From contig NZ_BJMN01000044.1 in the NCBI RefSeq assembly GCF_006539185.1, forward strand, positions 28,155-92,154: a DNA stretch of 64,000 nt. The letters are read 5' to 3'. The notes under the pieces were generated by a model. It was not told where the DNA came from. It did no database searches and saw only the letters and a list, made by a program, of their open reading frames with translations. The position numbers and the translations under genes are program-made. The stretch comes from Streptomyces gardneri (GTDB lineage Bacteria > Actinomycetota > Actinomycetes > Streptomycetales > Streptomycetaceae). This document shows, piece after piece, positions 15,350 to 23,626 of this stretch (position 1 is the stretch's first letter; each line of letters begins with the position of its first letter).

Positions 15350-16323
15350 CCGCTCCGACCGACACGTCGGCGCCCGTGGCGGGCATCCCCGCCACGGGCG
15401 CCGCCCGGCAGCTCCTGCGACGGCTCCGCGGACGCCCCGCCGCCGTCGTCTCCGCCGGGGTCCTCCTCCTGCTCGTCCTTCTCGCCCTCGCCGCACCGCT
15501 GTTCGCCGCCCTGGAGGGCCAGGACCCGTACGCGTACCACGACGACCTCGTCGACTCGGCCCGCGGCGGCGTCCCGTACGGCTCCTTCGGCGGGGTGAGC
15601 GCCGACCACTGGCTCGGCGTCGAACCCGGCACAGGGCGTGACCTCTTCGCCCGCCTCCTCCACGGCGCCCGGGTCTCGCTCCTCGTCGCCGTCGGCGCCA
15701 CCGCCGTCCAGGTCCTCATCGGCGTCCTCGTCGGCCTCGCCGCCGGGCTCGGCAGCCGCTGGGCCGACGGGATCCTCAGCAGGATCACCGACGTGCTCGT
15801 CGCCCTGCCGATGCTCGTCCTCGCCATCGCGCTCACCGCCGTCGTCCCCCGGGACTTCCCCCGCCCGCTGCTGCTGATCCTCGTCATCGGCCTGCTCGGC
15901 TGGGCCGGCACCTCCCGGATCGTGCGCGCCCAGACGCTCACCCTCAAGAGCCTCGACTTCGTCGCCGCCTCCCGCCTCGCCGGCTCGGGCCGGTGGCGGA
16001 CCGCCCGCAGGGAACTGCTGCCCGCGCTCGCCGCCCCCGTCATCACCTACGCGGCGATCTCCGTCCCCACCAACATGGTCGTCGAGGCCGCCCTCTCCTT
16101 CCTCGGCGTGGGCGTCACCCCGCCCACCCCGTCCTGGGGGCAGATGCTGTCGACCGCGCAGACCTGGTTCCGCGCCGACCCCGCGTACGTCCTGCTGCCC
16201 GCCGGACTGCTCTTCGTCACCGTGCTCGCCTTCACCGTCCTCGGCGACGCGGTCCGCACGGCCCTCGACCCGCGCGAGGCGAGCCGGCTGCGCGTGGGCA
16301 CCCGTAAGGAGACCTCCCGATGA
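15346..16323 (+). CDS. ABC importer permease, DppC/OppC type
   Basis: A 325-aa permease starting with GTG at 15346, inside the stop codon of the binding-protein gene. The N-terminal helix (AAVVSAGVLLLLVLLALAAP) precedes an extracellular loop with HWLGVEPGTGRDLFAR, the typical 'HPLGTDxxGRD' feature of DppC permeases. Five further membrane helices follow, with the EAA loop (DFVAASRLAGSG) before PVITYAAISVPTNMV. It would form the membrane channel together with the next gene product. The stop overlaps the ATG of the second permease by 4 bases. Confidence 0.92.
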   Translation: MTAPTDTSAPVAGIPATGAARQLLRRLRGRPAAVVSAGVLLLLVLLALAAPLFAALEGQDPYAYHDDLVDSARGGVPYGSFGGVSADHWLGVEPGTGRDLFARLLHGARVSLLVAVGATAVQVLIGVLVGLAAGLGSRWADGILSRITDVLVALPMLVLAIALTAVVPRDFPRPLLLILVIGLLGWAGTSRIVRAQTLTLKSLDFVAASRLAGSGRWRTARRELLPALAAPVITYAAISVPTNMVVEAALSFLGVGVTPPTPSWGQMLSTAQTWFRADPAYVLLPAGLLFVTVLAFTVLGDAVRTALDPREASRLRVGTRKETSR

Positions 16324-17309
16324 CCCGCTACGTCCTCAAGCGGCTCGCGGGTGCCGCGCTCGTCCTCCTGGCGCTCTCGGTCCTCGTGTACGCCCTCTTC
16401 TACCTCGCGCCGGGCGACCCCGCGCGGCTCGCCTGCGGCGAGCGCTGCAACCCGCGTCAGATCGCCCAGGTGCGCGAGCAACTCGGTCTGAACGAAGGCG
16501 TGTTCGCGCAGTACGCGCACTTCCTCCAGGGTGTGTTCGTCGGCCGCGACTACTCCACGGGAACCTCCGTCGTGCGCTGCGACGCGCCCTGCCTCGGGCT
16601 CTCGTACCAGAGCGACCAGCAGGTCACCCAGCTCGTCCTGGAGCGGCTCCCGGCCACCGCCTCGCTCGCGCTCGGCGCGCTCGTCGTCTGGCTCGTCGTC
16701 GGTGTCGGCACCGGACTGCTCTCGGCGCTGCGCCGGGGCGGCCCGACCGAGCGGATCCTCACCGTCCTCACCCTCGCCGCGACCGGCACGCCCGTCTTCA
16801 TCCTCGGACTGCTGCTCCTGATGGTCGTCTGCGCCTACCTCCAGTGGCTGCCCTTCCCGACCTATGTGCCGCTCGGCGAGAACCCCGAGCAGTGGGCCTG
16901 GAACATGCTCCTGCCCTGGCTCACCCTCGGCCTCTTCGAATCCGCCAAATACGCGCGACTCACAAGGAGTTCGACCCTGGAGACGCTCGCCGAGGACCAC
17001 ATCCGCACCTTCCGCGCCTACGGCGTGGGGGAGCGGGCCGTCGTCACCCGCCACGCGCTGCGCGGCGCCGTCCCGCCCGTCGTCGCGGTCAGCGCCGTCG
17101 ACCTCGGCTACATGTTCGGCGGGGCCGTGCTCACCGAGTCCCTCTTCGGCATCCCCGGCCTCGGCAAGACCCTCCTCGACGGCGTGCGCGAGATCGACCT
17201 GCCGGTCGTGGTCGGCGTGGTCATGGTGATGGGCGTGGCCGTCGTCCTCGCCGGCGTCGTCGCCGACCTGCTGTACGCCGCCGCCGACCGAAGGGTGGTC
17301 CTGACATGA
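16320..17309 (+). CDS. ABC importer permease, DppB/OppB type
   Basis: A 329-aa permease beginning MTRYVLKRLAGAALVLLALS, the standard DppB N-terminal helix. It carries LAPGDPARLACGERCNPRQI and REQLGLNEGVFAQYAHFL, the family's extracellular segment, and an EAA loop IRTFRAYGVGERAVVTRHAL in the cytosol. There are two extra cysteine pairs in the outer loop (ACGERC and RCDAPC); these may form disulfides and are less usual for the family. It overlaps both neighbours by 4 bases (ATGA), so the four genes are tightly coupled. Confidence 0.92.
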   Translation: MTRYVLKRLAGAALVLLALSVLVYALFYLAPGDPARLACGERCNPRQIAQVREQLGLNEGVFAQYAHFLQGVFVGRDYSTGTSVVRCDAPCLGLSYQSDQQVTQLVLERLPATASLALGALVVWLVVGVGTGLLSALRRGGPTERILTVLTLAATGTPVFILGLLLLMVVCAYLQWLPFPTYVPLGENPEQWAWNMLLPWLTLGLFESAKYARLTRSSTLETLAEDHIRTFRAYGVGERAVVTRHALRGAVPPVVAVSAVDLGYMFGGAVLTESLFGIPGLGKTLLDGVREIDLPVVVGVVMVMGVAVVLAGVVADLLYAAADRRVVLT

Positions 17310-18958
17310 CCCGGCACAGCGAAGACCCCCTGGTGGAAGTCCGGGACCTCACCGTCGGGTTCGACCGCGAAGGCGGCTCCGTGCGGGCCGTGGACGGGCT
17401 CTCCTTCACCCTCGGCGAAGGCCGCGCCCTGGCCCTCGTCGGCGAGTCCGGCAGCGGCAAGTCCACCGTCGCGGGCGCCCTCCTCGGCCTCCACCGGGGG
17501 ACCGGCGCGCGGGTCACCGGCTCCGTGCGCGTCGGCGGCATCGACGTCGGCGCCGCCGGCCCCGGCGAGCTGCGGAGACTGCGCGGCGGCGTCGCCGCCA
17601 TGGTCTTCCAGGACCCGCTGTCCGCCCTCGACCCCTACTACGCCATCGGCGACCAGATCGCCGAGGTCCACCGGATCCACGCCGGAGGCTCCCGCCGGGA
17701 CGCCCGGGCCCGCGCCGTGGAGGTCCTCGACCGGGTCGGCATCCCCGACGCGGCCCGCCGTTCCCGCTCCCGCCCGCACGAGTTCAGCGGCGGCATGCGC
17801 CAGCGCGCGCTCCTCGCGATGGCCCTCGCCTGCGAGCCCCGGCTCATCGTCGCCGACGAGCCGACCACCGCCCTCGACGTCACCGTGCAGGCCCAGATCC
17901 TCGACCTGCTGCACGAGCTCCGGCGCGAGACGGGCACGGCGCTGCTCCTCGTCACCCACGACGTGGGCGTCGCCGCCGAGAGCGTCGACGAGGTGCTCGT
18001 CATGCGCGGCGGCCGCGAGATCGAACGCGGCCCCGTCGACTCGGTGCTGGGCGCCCCGTCGGAGCCGTACACGCGCAGGCTGCTCGGCGCCGTGCCCCGG
18101 CTCGACGGGCCGCTGCGGCCCGCCGCCCCCGCGCCCACGGGCGAGCCGCTCCTCGAAGCGGTCGACCTGCGGCGGGAGTTCGGGCGCGGCAAGCGGGCGG
18201 TCGCCGCCGTCGACGGTGTCTCGCTCACCGTCCACGCGGGCGAGACCCTCGGCGTCGTCGGGGAGTCCGGCAGCGGAAAGACCACCCTCGGCCGCATGCT
18301 CGTGCGGCTCCTCGACCCGACGGGGGGCCGACTCCGTTACGGGGGTACGGAGATCGGCGCCCTGTCGGAGCGGGAGCTGCGCCCGTACCGCCGCGAGCTC
18401 CAGATGGTCTTCCAGGACCCCGTCTCCTCCCTCAACCCCCGCCGCTCCGTGGGCGAGTCGATCGCCGACCCGCTGCGCGCGGCGGGGGAGCGCGACGAGA
18501 CCCGGATCCGGTCCCGGGTGCGGGAGCTGCTCGACCGGGTGGGGCTCGAACCCGACCGGCACGCGGCCTACCCGCACGAGTTCAGCGGCGGCCAGCGGCA
18601 GCGCGTCGGCATCGCCCGCGCGCTCGCCGCCGAACCCCGGGTCGTCGTCTGCGACGAACCCGTCTCCGCTCTCGATGTCACCACCCAGGCCCAGGTGACT
18701 GCGCTGCTCGCCGAGCTCCAGGCCGAACTGGGCCTCGGGCTCGTCTTCATCGCCCACGACCTCGCCGTCGTCCGCCAGGTCAGCGACCGCGTCGCCGTCA
18801 TGCGCGGCGGCCGGATCGTCGAGCAGGGCACGGTCGAGGAGGTGTACGGCGCACCCCAGGATCCGTACACGCGCCGGCTCCTCGCCGCCGTCCCGTCCCT
18901 CGACCCGGTCCTCGCGGCCGAGCGCCGGGGACGACGCCAGGAGCTGGCCGCTGCCTGA
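17306..18958 (+). CDS. Fused double ABC ATPase (DppD-DppF type)
   Basis: A 550-aa protein with two complete nucleotide-binding domains in one chain. Domain 1 (about residues 8-265) has Walker A GESGSGKST, signature FSGGMRQR and Walker B LIVADEPTTALD. Domain 2 (about 285-545) has GESGSGKTT, FSGGQRQR and VVVCDEPVSALD. Oligopeptide importers normally use two separate ATPases; this is the fused form often seen in actinobacteria. It would power import by the two permeases. The ATG lies in the stop of the DppB-like gene. The operon appears to end here: the next 185 bases carry a large inverted repeat. Confidence 0.93.
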   Translation: MTRHSEDPLVEVRDLTVGFDREGGSVRAVDGLSFTLGEGRALALVGESGSGKSTVAGALLGLHRGTGARVTGSVRVGGIDVGAAGPGELRRLRGGVAAMVFQDPLSALDPYYAIGDQIAEVHRIHAGGSRRDARARAVEVLDRVGIPDAARRSRSRPHEFSGGMRQRALLAMALACEPRLIVADEPTTALDVTVQAQILDLLHELRRETGTALLLVTHDVGVAAESVDEVLVMRGGREIERGPVDSVLGAPSEPYTRRLLGAVPRLDGPLRPAAPAPTGEPLLEAVDLRREFGRGKRAVAAVDGVSLTVHAGETLGVVGESGSGKTTLGRMLVRLLDPTGGRLRYGGTEIGALSERELRPYRRELQMVFQDPVSSLNPRRSVGESIADPLRAAGERDETRIRSRVRELLDRVGLEPDRHAAYPHEFSGGQRQRVGIARALAAEPRVVVCDEPVSALDVTTQAQVTALLAELQAELGLGLVFIAHDLAVVRQVSDRVAVMRGGRIVEQGTVEEVYGAPQDPYTRRLLAAVPSLDPVLAAERRGRRQELAAA

Positions 18959-19032
18959 CACTCCGTAACCGATCGGCCTCGTATCGCGACCGAACGCGAC
19001 CGGGTCGGGAAAGTTACGTGCATTCACCCCTT

Positions 19033-19070
19033 CCGGTGGTGCGACGGACAACCGTCCGTCACACCACCGG
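19033..19070. terminator. Large inverted repeat after the ABC importer operon
   Basis: CCGGTGGTG-C-GACGGAC pairs with GTCCGTC-A-CACCACCGG around an AACC loop; only one position is mismatched. It lies 75 bases after the ABC ATPase and about 75 before the glycosyltransferase start. It has no T-tail, so it could be a terminator or an operator of the next operon. Confidence 0.55.
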
Positions 19071-19143
19071 TATCTCCGCTTACGTTCTTCCCGCTGTGAG
19101 TCGCCGCACCGAACGGTGGCCGTCGTCAAGGGAGATCGGGGGT

Positions 19144-20790
19144 GTGCTCGTGCGGATCGGACTGCTCATGGAAGGTGGCCACCCGTACGCCACCGGTGAG
19201 GCCGGACTCTGGTGCGAACGGCTCGTACACGGGCTCGGGCAGCACCAGTTCGACCTCTACGCCCTCGGACCCACCAGCATGCCGCTCCCCCCGAACGCCC
19301 GGACCGTCCGCACGGGAGACGTGAGCGGCCCCGGCGTCGGCACCGCCCCGGGGAGCCGCATCGAGCGGGCCGCCTTCGGCGACGACCGCGCCTCCCGCCG
19401 CGCCTACGGCCGCCGCGAGCGCCGCCGCTTCACCGAGGCCTTCCACGCCCTCGCCACCGGCCTCTGCGCCGAACACGACGAGGGGTCCTTCGCCACCGGC
19501 CTCTACGCCCTCGCCGACCTCGCCCGCGAGCGCGGCGGACTGCCCGGCGCGCTCCGCTCCGACGACGCCGTCCGCGCCCTCGAAACCGCCTGCCGCGCCC
19601 CCGGCGCACGCCGGACCGCGGCGGCGGCCGGCCTCCCCGACCACCTCGCCTTCGCCGACCACCTGGAGCGCGCCCTGCGCCCGCTCTCCCTCGACTGGTA
19701 CGAGGAGGAGGCGCTCGGCGCCGTCGACCTCTGCCACGCCACCGCCGGCGGCACGACCGCCCTCCCCGGCCTCCTGGCCAAACGCTTCTTCGGAACGCCC
19801 CTCCTCGTCACCGAGTACGGCGTCCAGCTCCGCGCGCACTACCTCTCGCCGGCCGTCGCCCGGCACTCCGCCCCCCTGCGCGCCCTCCTCGCCGCCCTCC
19901 ACGGCCGGCTCGCCGCCGAGACCTACGGTCAGGCCGCGCTCCTCACCCCCGGCAACGCCCACGCCCGCCGCTGGCAGGAGAAGTGCGGCGCCGACCGCGC
20001 CCGGATCCGCACTGTCCACCCCGGCCTCGCCGCCGACCGCTTCGCCGAGGTCGGCGAGGACGAGGAGAGCGGCGACCCGGCCACCCTCGTCTGGGTCGGC
20101 CGCGTCGAACCCGCCAAGGACCTCGTCGCCCTGCTGCACGCCTTCGCCGACCTCCGCGCCCGGCAGCCCGACGTCCGGCTCCGGATCGTCGCCGTCCCCA
20201 ACGGTGAGCCGTGCGCCGACGCGTACCTCACCCACTGCAAGGGCTTCGCGGCGCAGCTCTTCCCCGACGAGGCCCCGGTGGCGCACGCCGTCGGCGAGAA
20301 CCCCGTCACCTTCGAGGAGCTCGGCGGCCCCGAGGCGCCCACCCTTGAGGACGCATACGCCTCCGCCGCCGTCGTCGTCCTCTCCAGCGTCGTCGAGGGC
20401 TTTCCGACCAGCCTCGTCGAGGCGATGTTCTGCGCCCGCGCCACCGTCTCGACCGATGTCGGCGCGGTCGTCGAGGTCATCGGCGGCACCGGCCTCGTCG
20501 TCCCGCCGCGCAACCCGCGCGCCCTCGCCGACGCGTGCCTCGCGCTGCTCAGGGACCCCGAGCGCCGCCACCGGCTGGGCGCGGCGGCCCGCGCCCGCGC
20601 GCTCGAACTCTTCACCGTCGATCAGAACCTCGCCGCGTTCCGCGGTATCTACCTGGAGCTTCTCTCCCACGCGCCGGTGCGCCACCGCCCCGGGGACGGC
20701 GTGCCCTTCGCCCACCCGGCCGAGGCCCATGTGCCCGGCAGCTGGACGCACCAGGCCGTGACCGCGGGCACAGGAGCCCCCGATGCCTGA
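19144..20790 (+). CDS. PelF-like glycosyltransferase (DUF3492 plus GT4)
   Basis: About 548 aa. The N-terminus RIGLLMEGGHPYATGEAG matches the DUF3492 opening of PelF-type transferases. The C-terminal half is a GT4 Rossmann fold with VWVGRVEPAKDLVALLHAF near residue 318 and a conserved EX7E-like region (SSVVEGFPTSLVEAMFCA) near 418. PelF homologues polymerise the galactosamine-rich Pel exopolysaccharide from UDP-sugars in the cytosol. GTG at 19144 is chosen because GGAG lies 9 bases upstream; GTG at 19150 is also possible. It heads a four-gene operon with a membrane protein, an epimerase and a spherulin-4-like glycosidase, all logically linked to polysaccharide production. Confidence 0.88.
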   Translation: MLVRIGLLMEGGHPYATGEAGLWCERLVHGLGQHQFDLYALGPTSMPLPPNARTVRTGDVSGPGVGTAPGSRIERAAFGDDRASRRAYGRRERRRFTEAFHALATGLCAEHDEGSFATGLYALADLARERGGLPGALRSDDAVRALETACRAPGARRTAAAAGLPDHLAFADHLERALRPLSLDWYEEEALGAVDLCHATAGGTTALPGLLAKRFFGTPLLVTEYGVQLRAHYLSPAVARHSAPLRALLAALHGRLAAETYGQAALLTPGNAHARRWQEKCGADRARIRTVHPGLAADRFAEVGEDEESGDPATLVWVGRVEPAKDLVALLHAFADLRARQPDVRLRIVAVPNGEPCADAYLTHCKGFAAQLFPDEAPVAHAVGENPVTFEELGGPEAPTLEDAYASAAVVVLSSVVEGFPTSLVEAMFCARATVSTDVGAVVEVIGGTGLVVPPRNPRALADACLALLRDPERRHRLGAAARARALELFTVDQNLAAFRGIYLELLSHAPVRHRPGDGVPFAHPAEAHVPGSWTHQAVTAGTGAPDA

Positions 20791-20803
20791 AGGAGGCACA
20801 CCC

Positions 20804-22513
20804 ATGCGCGGCCCCGCCGCCCCCACGAGCCCCGGAGCCTGGGACGCCCGCTCCGAAGCCCTCCTCGGCACCCCGGCCCTGACCCCGGCCGCCCCCGAGA
20901 CCGCCCGCGACCTCAGCACGGCCGAGAAGCCGGGGGCCGCACCGGACGCGACGGTGGGCCTGGCCGGTCCGGCGGCCGCGGACGTCTCTGCGGCTCCGGA
21001 TGCCCCTGCGGCTTCGAGCGCGACGGCTGCCCCGGATACGACGGCGGGCCTGGCCGATCGGGTGGCCGCGGACCTCCCTGCGGCTCCGGATGCTTCGGCT
21101 GCCCCGGACGCGACGGCGGGCCTGGCCGATCCGGCTGCCGCGGACGTCCCTGCTGCCCCGGACGTCCCCGCAGCTTCGGACGCGTCGACGGCACCGGACG
21201 AGCCGGCGGCCCCGGATGCTTCGGCTGCCCCGGACGCCCCTGCGGCCCCCGATGCTTCCGGCCCCTTCGACGCCGCGCCGTCCGGGATAGCCCCGGTCAC
21301 CACCGAACCCCCGCCGGCCGGCACGTCCGCGCACGGAGGCGCCGACCGCCCCGACGCCCCGGAGCCCGGTCTCGCCTGGACGGTCGCGACGGACCGCGCC
21401 CCCGCGGCCGGGGCCCCCGCGCCGGCCGCGGGGCAGGGTGCGCCGGCGCCCGCCCCCTCGGCCTCCACCCCCCGGCCCCGCCGCGGCAACGCCGACCCCG
21501 TCAAGGTGCTCATGCACCGCCACCGGGAGCTCTGCGAGCGCGCCGTCGACCCGCTGGAGATCGCCGCCGGGCTCGAAGCGCAGGGGTTCACCGACCGGAC
21601 CGCCGCCCGCTTCCGGCACCGCGACGTCTTCGCGCTCGCCGAGGAGCTGTACGCGCGCGTGCCCCGCGGCACCGGCACGCCCCCGGCCCCCGTGCCCGGC
21701 GAGCCGGTCCGCGCGCCCTGGGTGCTCGCCGCCCTCGCGCCCGGCGCCGCCGCCGCGCTCGCCGGACTCGGGCTCGCCCTCACCGACGGCTCCGTACGCC
21801 TCGCCGCCGGCGCCGCCGGGGCCCTCGCGCTCACCGGGGCGCTCGTCCTCGCCGTCCGGCGCGGCCCGCTCCGCGCATCCGGCGGCCGGACCGTGCCCGC
21901 CGCCCGCGTCTGGACCCTCTGGCTCCTCGCATACGCCGTCGCCGGCGACGGACTCCTGGCGCAGGTCCTGACCGGCGGGCCCGACGGGCCCTGGGACCTC
22001 GCCCCCGGCCCCCTCCTCGCCCTCGCCCTCGCCGTCGCCCCCGCCGCCTGGGGCGCCCATCTCTTCGCGAGCCGGGCCCGCCGCCGGATCGCCGACAGCC
22101 GGGGACTGGCTGACTTCGCCGCCCGGGCCCGCCCCCTGCTCCTCGGCACCGTGACGCTCCAGCTCCTCGCCCTCACGGGGCTCCTGGCCCTCACCGGATT
22201 CAGCCCGGGGGCCCTCGCCCTCGGCGCGCTCCTCCTGCTCGCCCGGCTCCTCACCGTGCACGGCTTCCCCGAGACGGCCTCCGCCGCGCTCGCCGCCGCC
22301 TGCGCCGCCGAGGCCCTCGCCCTCGCGAGCGTCCTCGCCGCCCGTGTCCCCGCCCCCGGCTTCGACGCGCTCGCCGCTCCCGTGCGCGCCCTCGCCGACG
22401 CCGCGGGACCCGGGGTCGTACCCACCCTCGTCTGCGGCGCCGCCGCGCTCGGCCTGCTGGCCCACGCGACCGGCGCCCTCGCCCGGGCCTCGGCCCACGC
22501 CACCACCCCCTGA
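20804..22513 (+). CDS. Polytopic membrane protein with Ala/Pro/Asp-repeat N-terminus
   Basis: About 569 aa. The first 220 residues are low-complexity Ala/Pro/Asp with three diverged copies of a TAGLADxxAADxPAAPDA unit. A conserved-looking cytosolic segment follows (VKVLMHRHRELCERAVDPLE, then RFRHRDVFALAEELYARVP, near 225-285). Then come eight to ten hydrophobic helices to the end. No named family is certain; by position it could play the part that PelG (a flippase-like protein) plays in pel operons, which is inference. Two starts are each preceded by a good ribosome site: ATG 20783 (AGGAG, overlapping the previous gene) and ATG 20804 (GAAGGAGG); I use the latter. Confidence 0.75.
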   Translation: MRGPAAPTSPGAWDARSEALLGTPALTPAAPETARDLSTAEKPGAAPDATVGLAGPAAADVSAAPDAPAASSATAAPDTTAGLADRVAADLPAAPDASAAPDATAGLADPAAADVPAAPDVPAASDASTAPDEPAAPDASAAPDAPAAPDASGPFDAAPSGIAPVTTEPPPAGTSAHGGADRPDAPEPGLAWTVATDRAPAAGAPAPAAGQGAPAPAPSASTPRPRRGNADPVKVLMHRHRELCERAVDPLEIAAGLEAQGFTDRTAARFRHRDVFALAEELYARVPRGTGTPPAPVPGEPVRAPWVLAALAPGAAAALAGLGLALTDGSVRLAAGAAGALALTGALVLAVRRGPLRASGGRTVPAARVWTLWLLAYAVAGDGLLAQVLTGGPDGPWDLAPGPLLALALAVAPAAWGAHLFASRARRRIADSRGLADFAARARPLLLGTVTLQLLALTGLLALTGFSPGALALGALLLLARLLTVHGFPETASAALAAACAAEALALASVLAARVPAPGFDALAAPVRALADAAGPGVVPTLVCGAAALGLLAHATGALARASAHATTP

Positions 22514-22604
22514 GAACCCCAGTGAATCCCCCGCGCACCCGCGGAGCCGACGCCGCGGGCGTGCCCCGTCACCTCTCTCATCACCCGCAAGGAGACCGAA
22601 GACC

Positions 22605-22658
22605 ATGACCCCTCGATCCCAAGGACCGGCCGGTCGGCACGTAGGGGCCGCACGATGA
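22605..22658 (+). CDS. 17-codon coupled mini-ORF before the epimerase
   Basis: ATG at 22605 with AAGGAG nine bases upstream opens MTPRSQGPAGRHVGAAR and stops at TGA 22656-22658, which overlaps the ATG of the epimerase (ATGA). It may be a coupling peptide that delivers ribosomes to the epimerase start, which has no ribosome site of its own. Alternatively it is the real N-terminus of the epimerase, separated by a frameshift. Confidence 0.4.
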   Translation: MTPRSQGPAGRHVGAAR

Positions 22659-23626
22659 GGGTGCTACTGCTCGGAGCCAACGGCTTCATCGGCCGCTTCG
22701 TCGCCGACCGACTGCTGGCCGACCCGGCCGTCCACCTCACCGCCCTCGGCCGGGGCGACGACGCCGACGTGCGCTTCGACCTCGCCTCCGGCAGCCCCGG
22801 CGCGCTGACCCGCTTCCTCGACGCCGTCCACCCCGGGGTCGTCGTCAACTGCGCGGGCGCCACCCGCGGCGGCGCCCGCGAGCTGACCCGGCACAACACC
22901 ATCGCCGTCGCCACCGTCTGCGAGGCCCTGCGCCGCAGCGGCTGCGGAGCCCGGCTCGTCCAGGTCGGCTGCGCCTCGGAGTACGGACCGAGCCAGCCCG
23001 GCTCCTCCACGGCCGAGGACGCCGTACCCCGCCCCGGCGGCCCGTACGGGGTGTCCAAGCTGGCCGCGACGGAACTCGTCCTCGGCTCGGGCCTCGACGC
23101 CGTCGTCCTGCGGGTGTTCTCGCCCGTCGGCCCCGGCACACCCGCCGGCTCCCCCCTCGGCCGCCTCGCCGAGGCGATGCGCCGCGCGATGCAGGCGGGG
23201 GACGGCGAGCTCAAGCTCAGCGGACTCGGCGTGCAGCGCGACTTCGTCGACGTACGGGACGTGGCCAGGGCCGTCCACGCGGCCTCCCTCTCCGCCGCCC
23301 AGGGCGTCGTCAACATCGGCACCGGCCGCGCGGTCCGGCTCCGGGACGCCGCCGCCGTGCTCGCCCGGGTCGCCGGCTACACCGGCAACCTCCACGAGCT
23401 GGACGCCCCGCACGGCATTCCGCAGCGCCCGATGATCGGCGCGCCCCGCACCGAGGGGACCATCGCCGACCAGCTGGCCGCCGCCCCCTACCCGTACCCC
23501 GACGGCTGCGGCCCCTGGCAGCAGGCCGACGTCAGGACCGCCCGCGACCGGCTCGGCTGGCGGCCCCGGATCAATCTGGAGGAGTCGCTCGCCGACATCT
23601 GGATGGAGGCGGCGTGTCGCATCTGA
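22655..23626 (+). CDS. NAD-dependent sugar epimerase/dehydratase
   Basis: A 323-aa extended short-chain dehydrogenase. The NAD-binding motif GANGFIG is at residues 7-13. The catalytic region has SEYG and PYGVSKLAATELV (YXXXK near residues 130-134), and VQRDFVDVRDVARAV is the typical epimerase segment near 195. It probably interconverts or dehydrates a nucleotide sugar, by analogy supplying UDP-GalNAc as PelX does; the exact reaction is not readable. It starts in the stop of a 17-codon ORF (ATGA overlap) and ends 13 bases inside the spherulin-like gene, so all are co-translated. Confidence 0.88.
   Translation: MRVLLLGANGFIGRFVADRLLADPAVHLTALGRGDDADVRFDLASGSPGALTRFLDAVHPGVVVNCAGATRGGARELTRHNTIAVATVCEALRRSGCGARLVQVGCASEYGPSQPGSSTAEDAVPRPGGPYGVSKLAATELVLGSGLDAVVLRVFSPVGPGTPAGSPLGRLAEAMRRAMQAGDGELKLSGLGVQRDFVDVRDVARAVHAASLSAAQGVVNIGTGRAVRLRDAAAVLARVAGYTGNLHELDAPHGIPQRPMIGAPRTEGTIADQLAAAPYPYPDGCGPWQQADVRTARDRLGWRPRINLEESLADIWMEAACRI

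Noticed and set aside
13325..15496. Open frame on the minus strand opposite the binding-protein gene
   Set aside because: No ribosome site or domain; it also overlaps the leader region and promoter of the operon.
19126..23322. Open frame of about 1398 codons on the minus strand opposite the Pel-like operon
   Set aside because: Same GC artefact: Ala/Arg/Ser/Gly-rich, no start context, and it covers well-supported genes with conserved motifs on the other strand.
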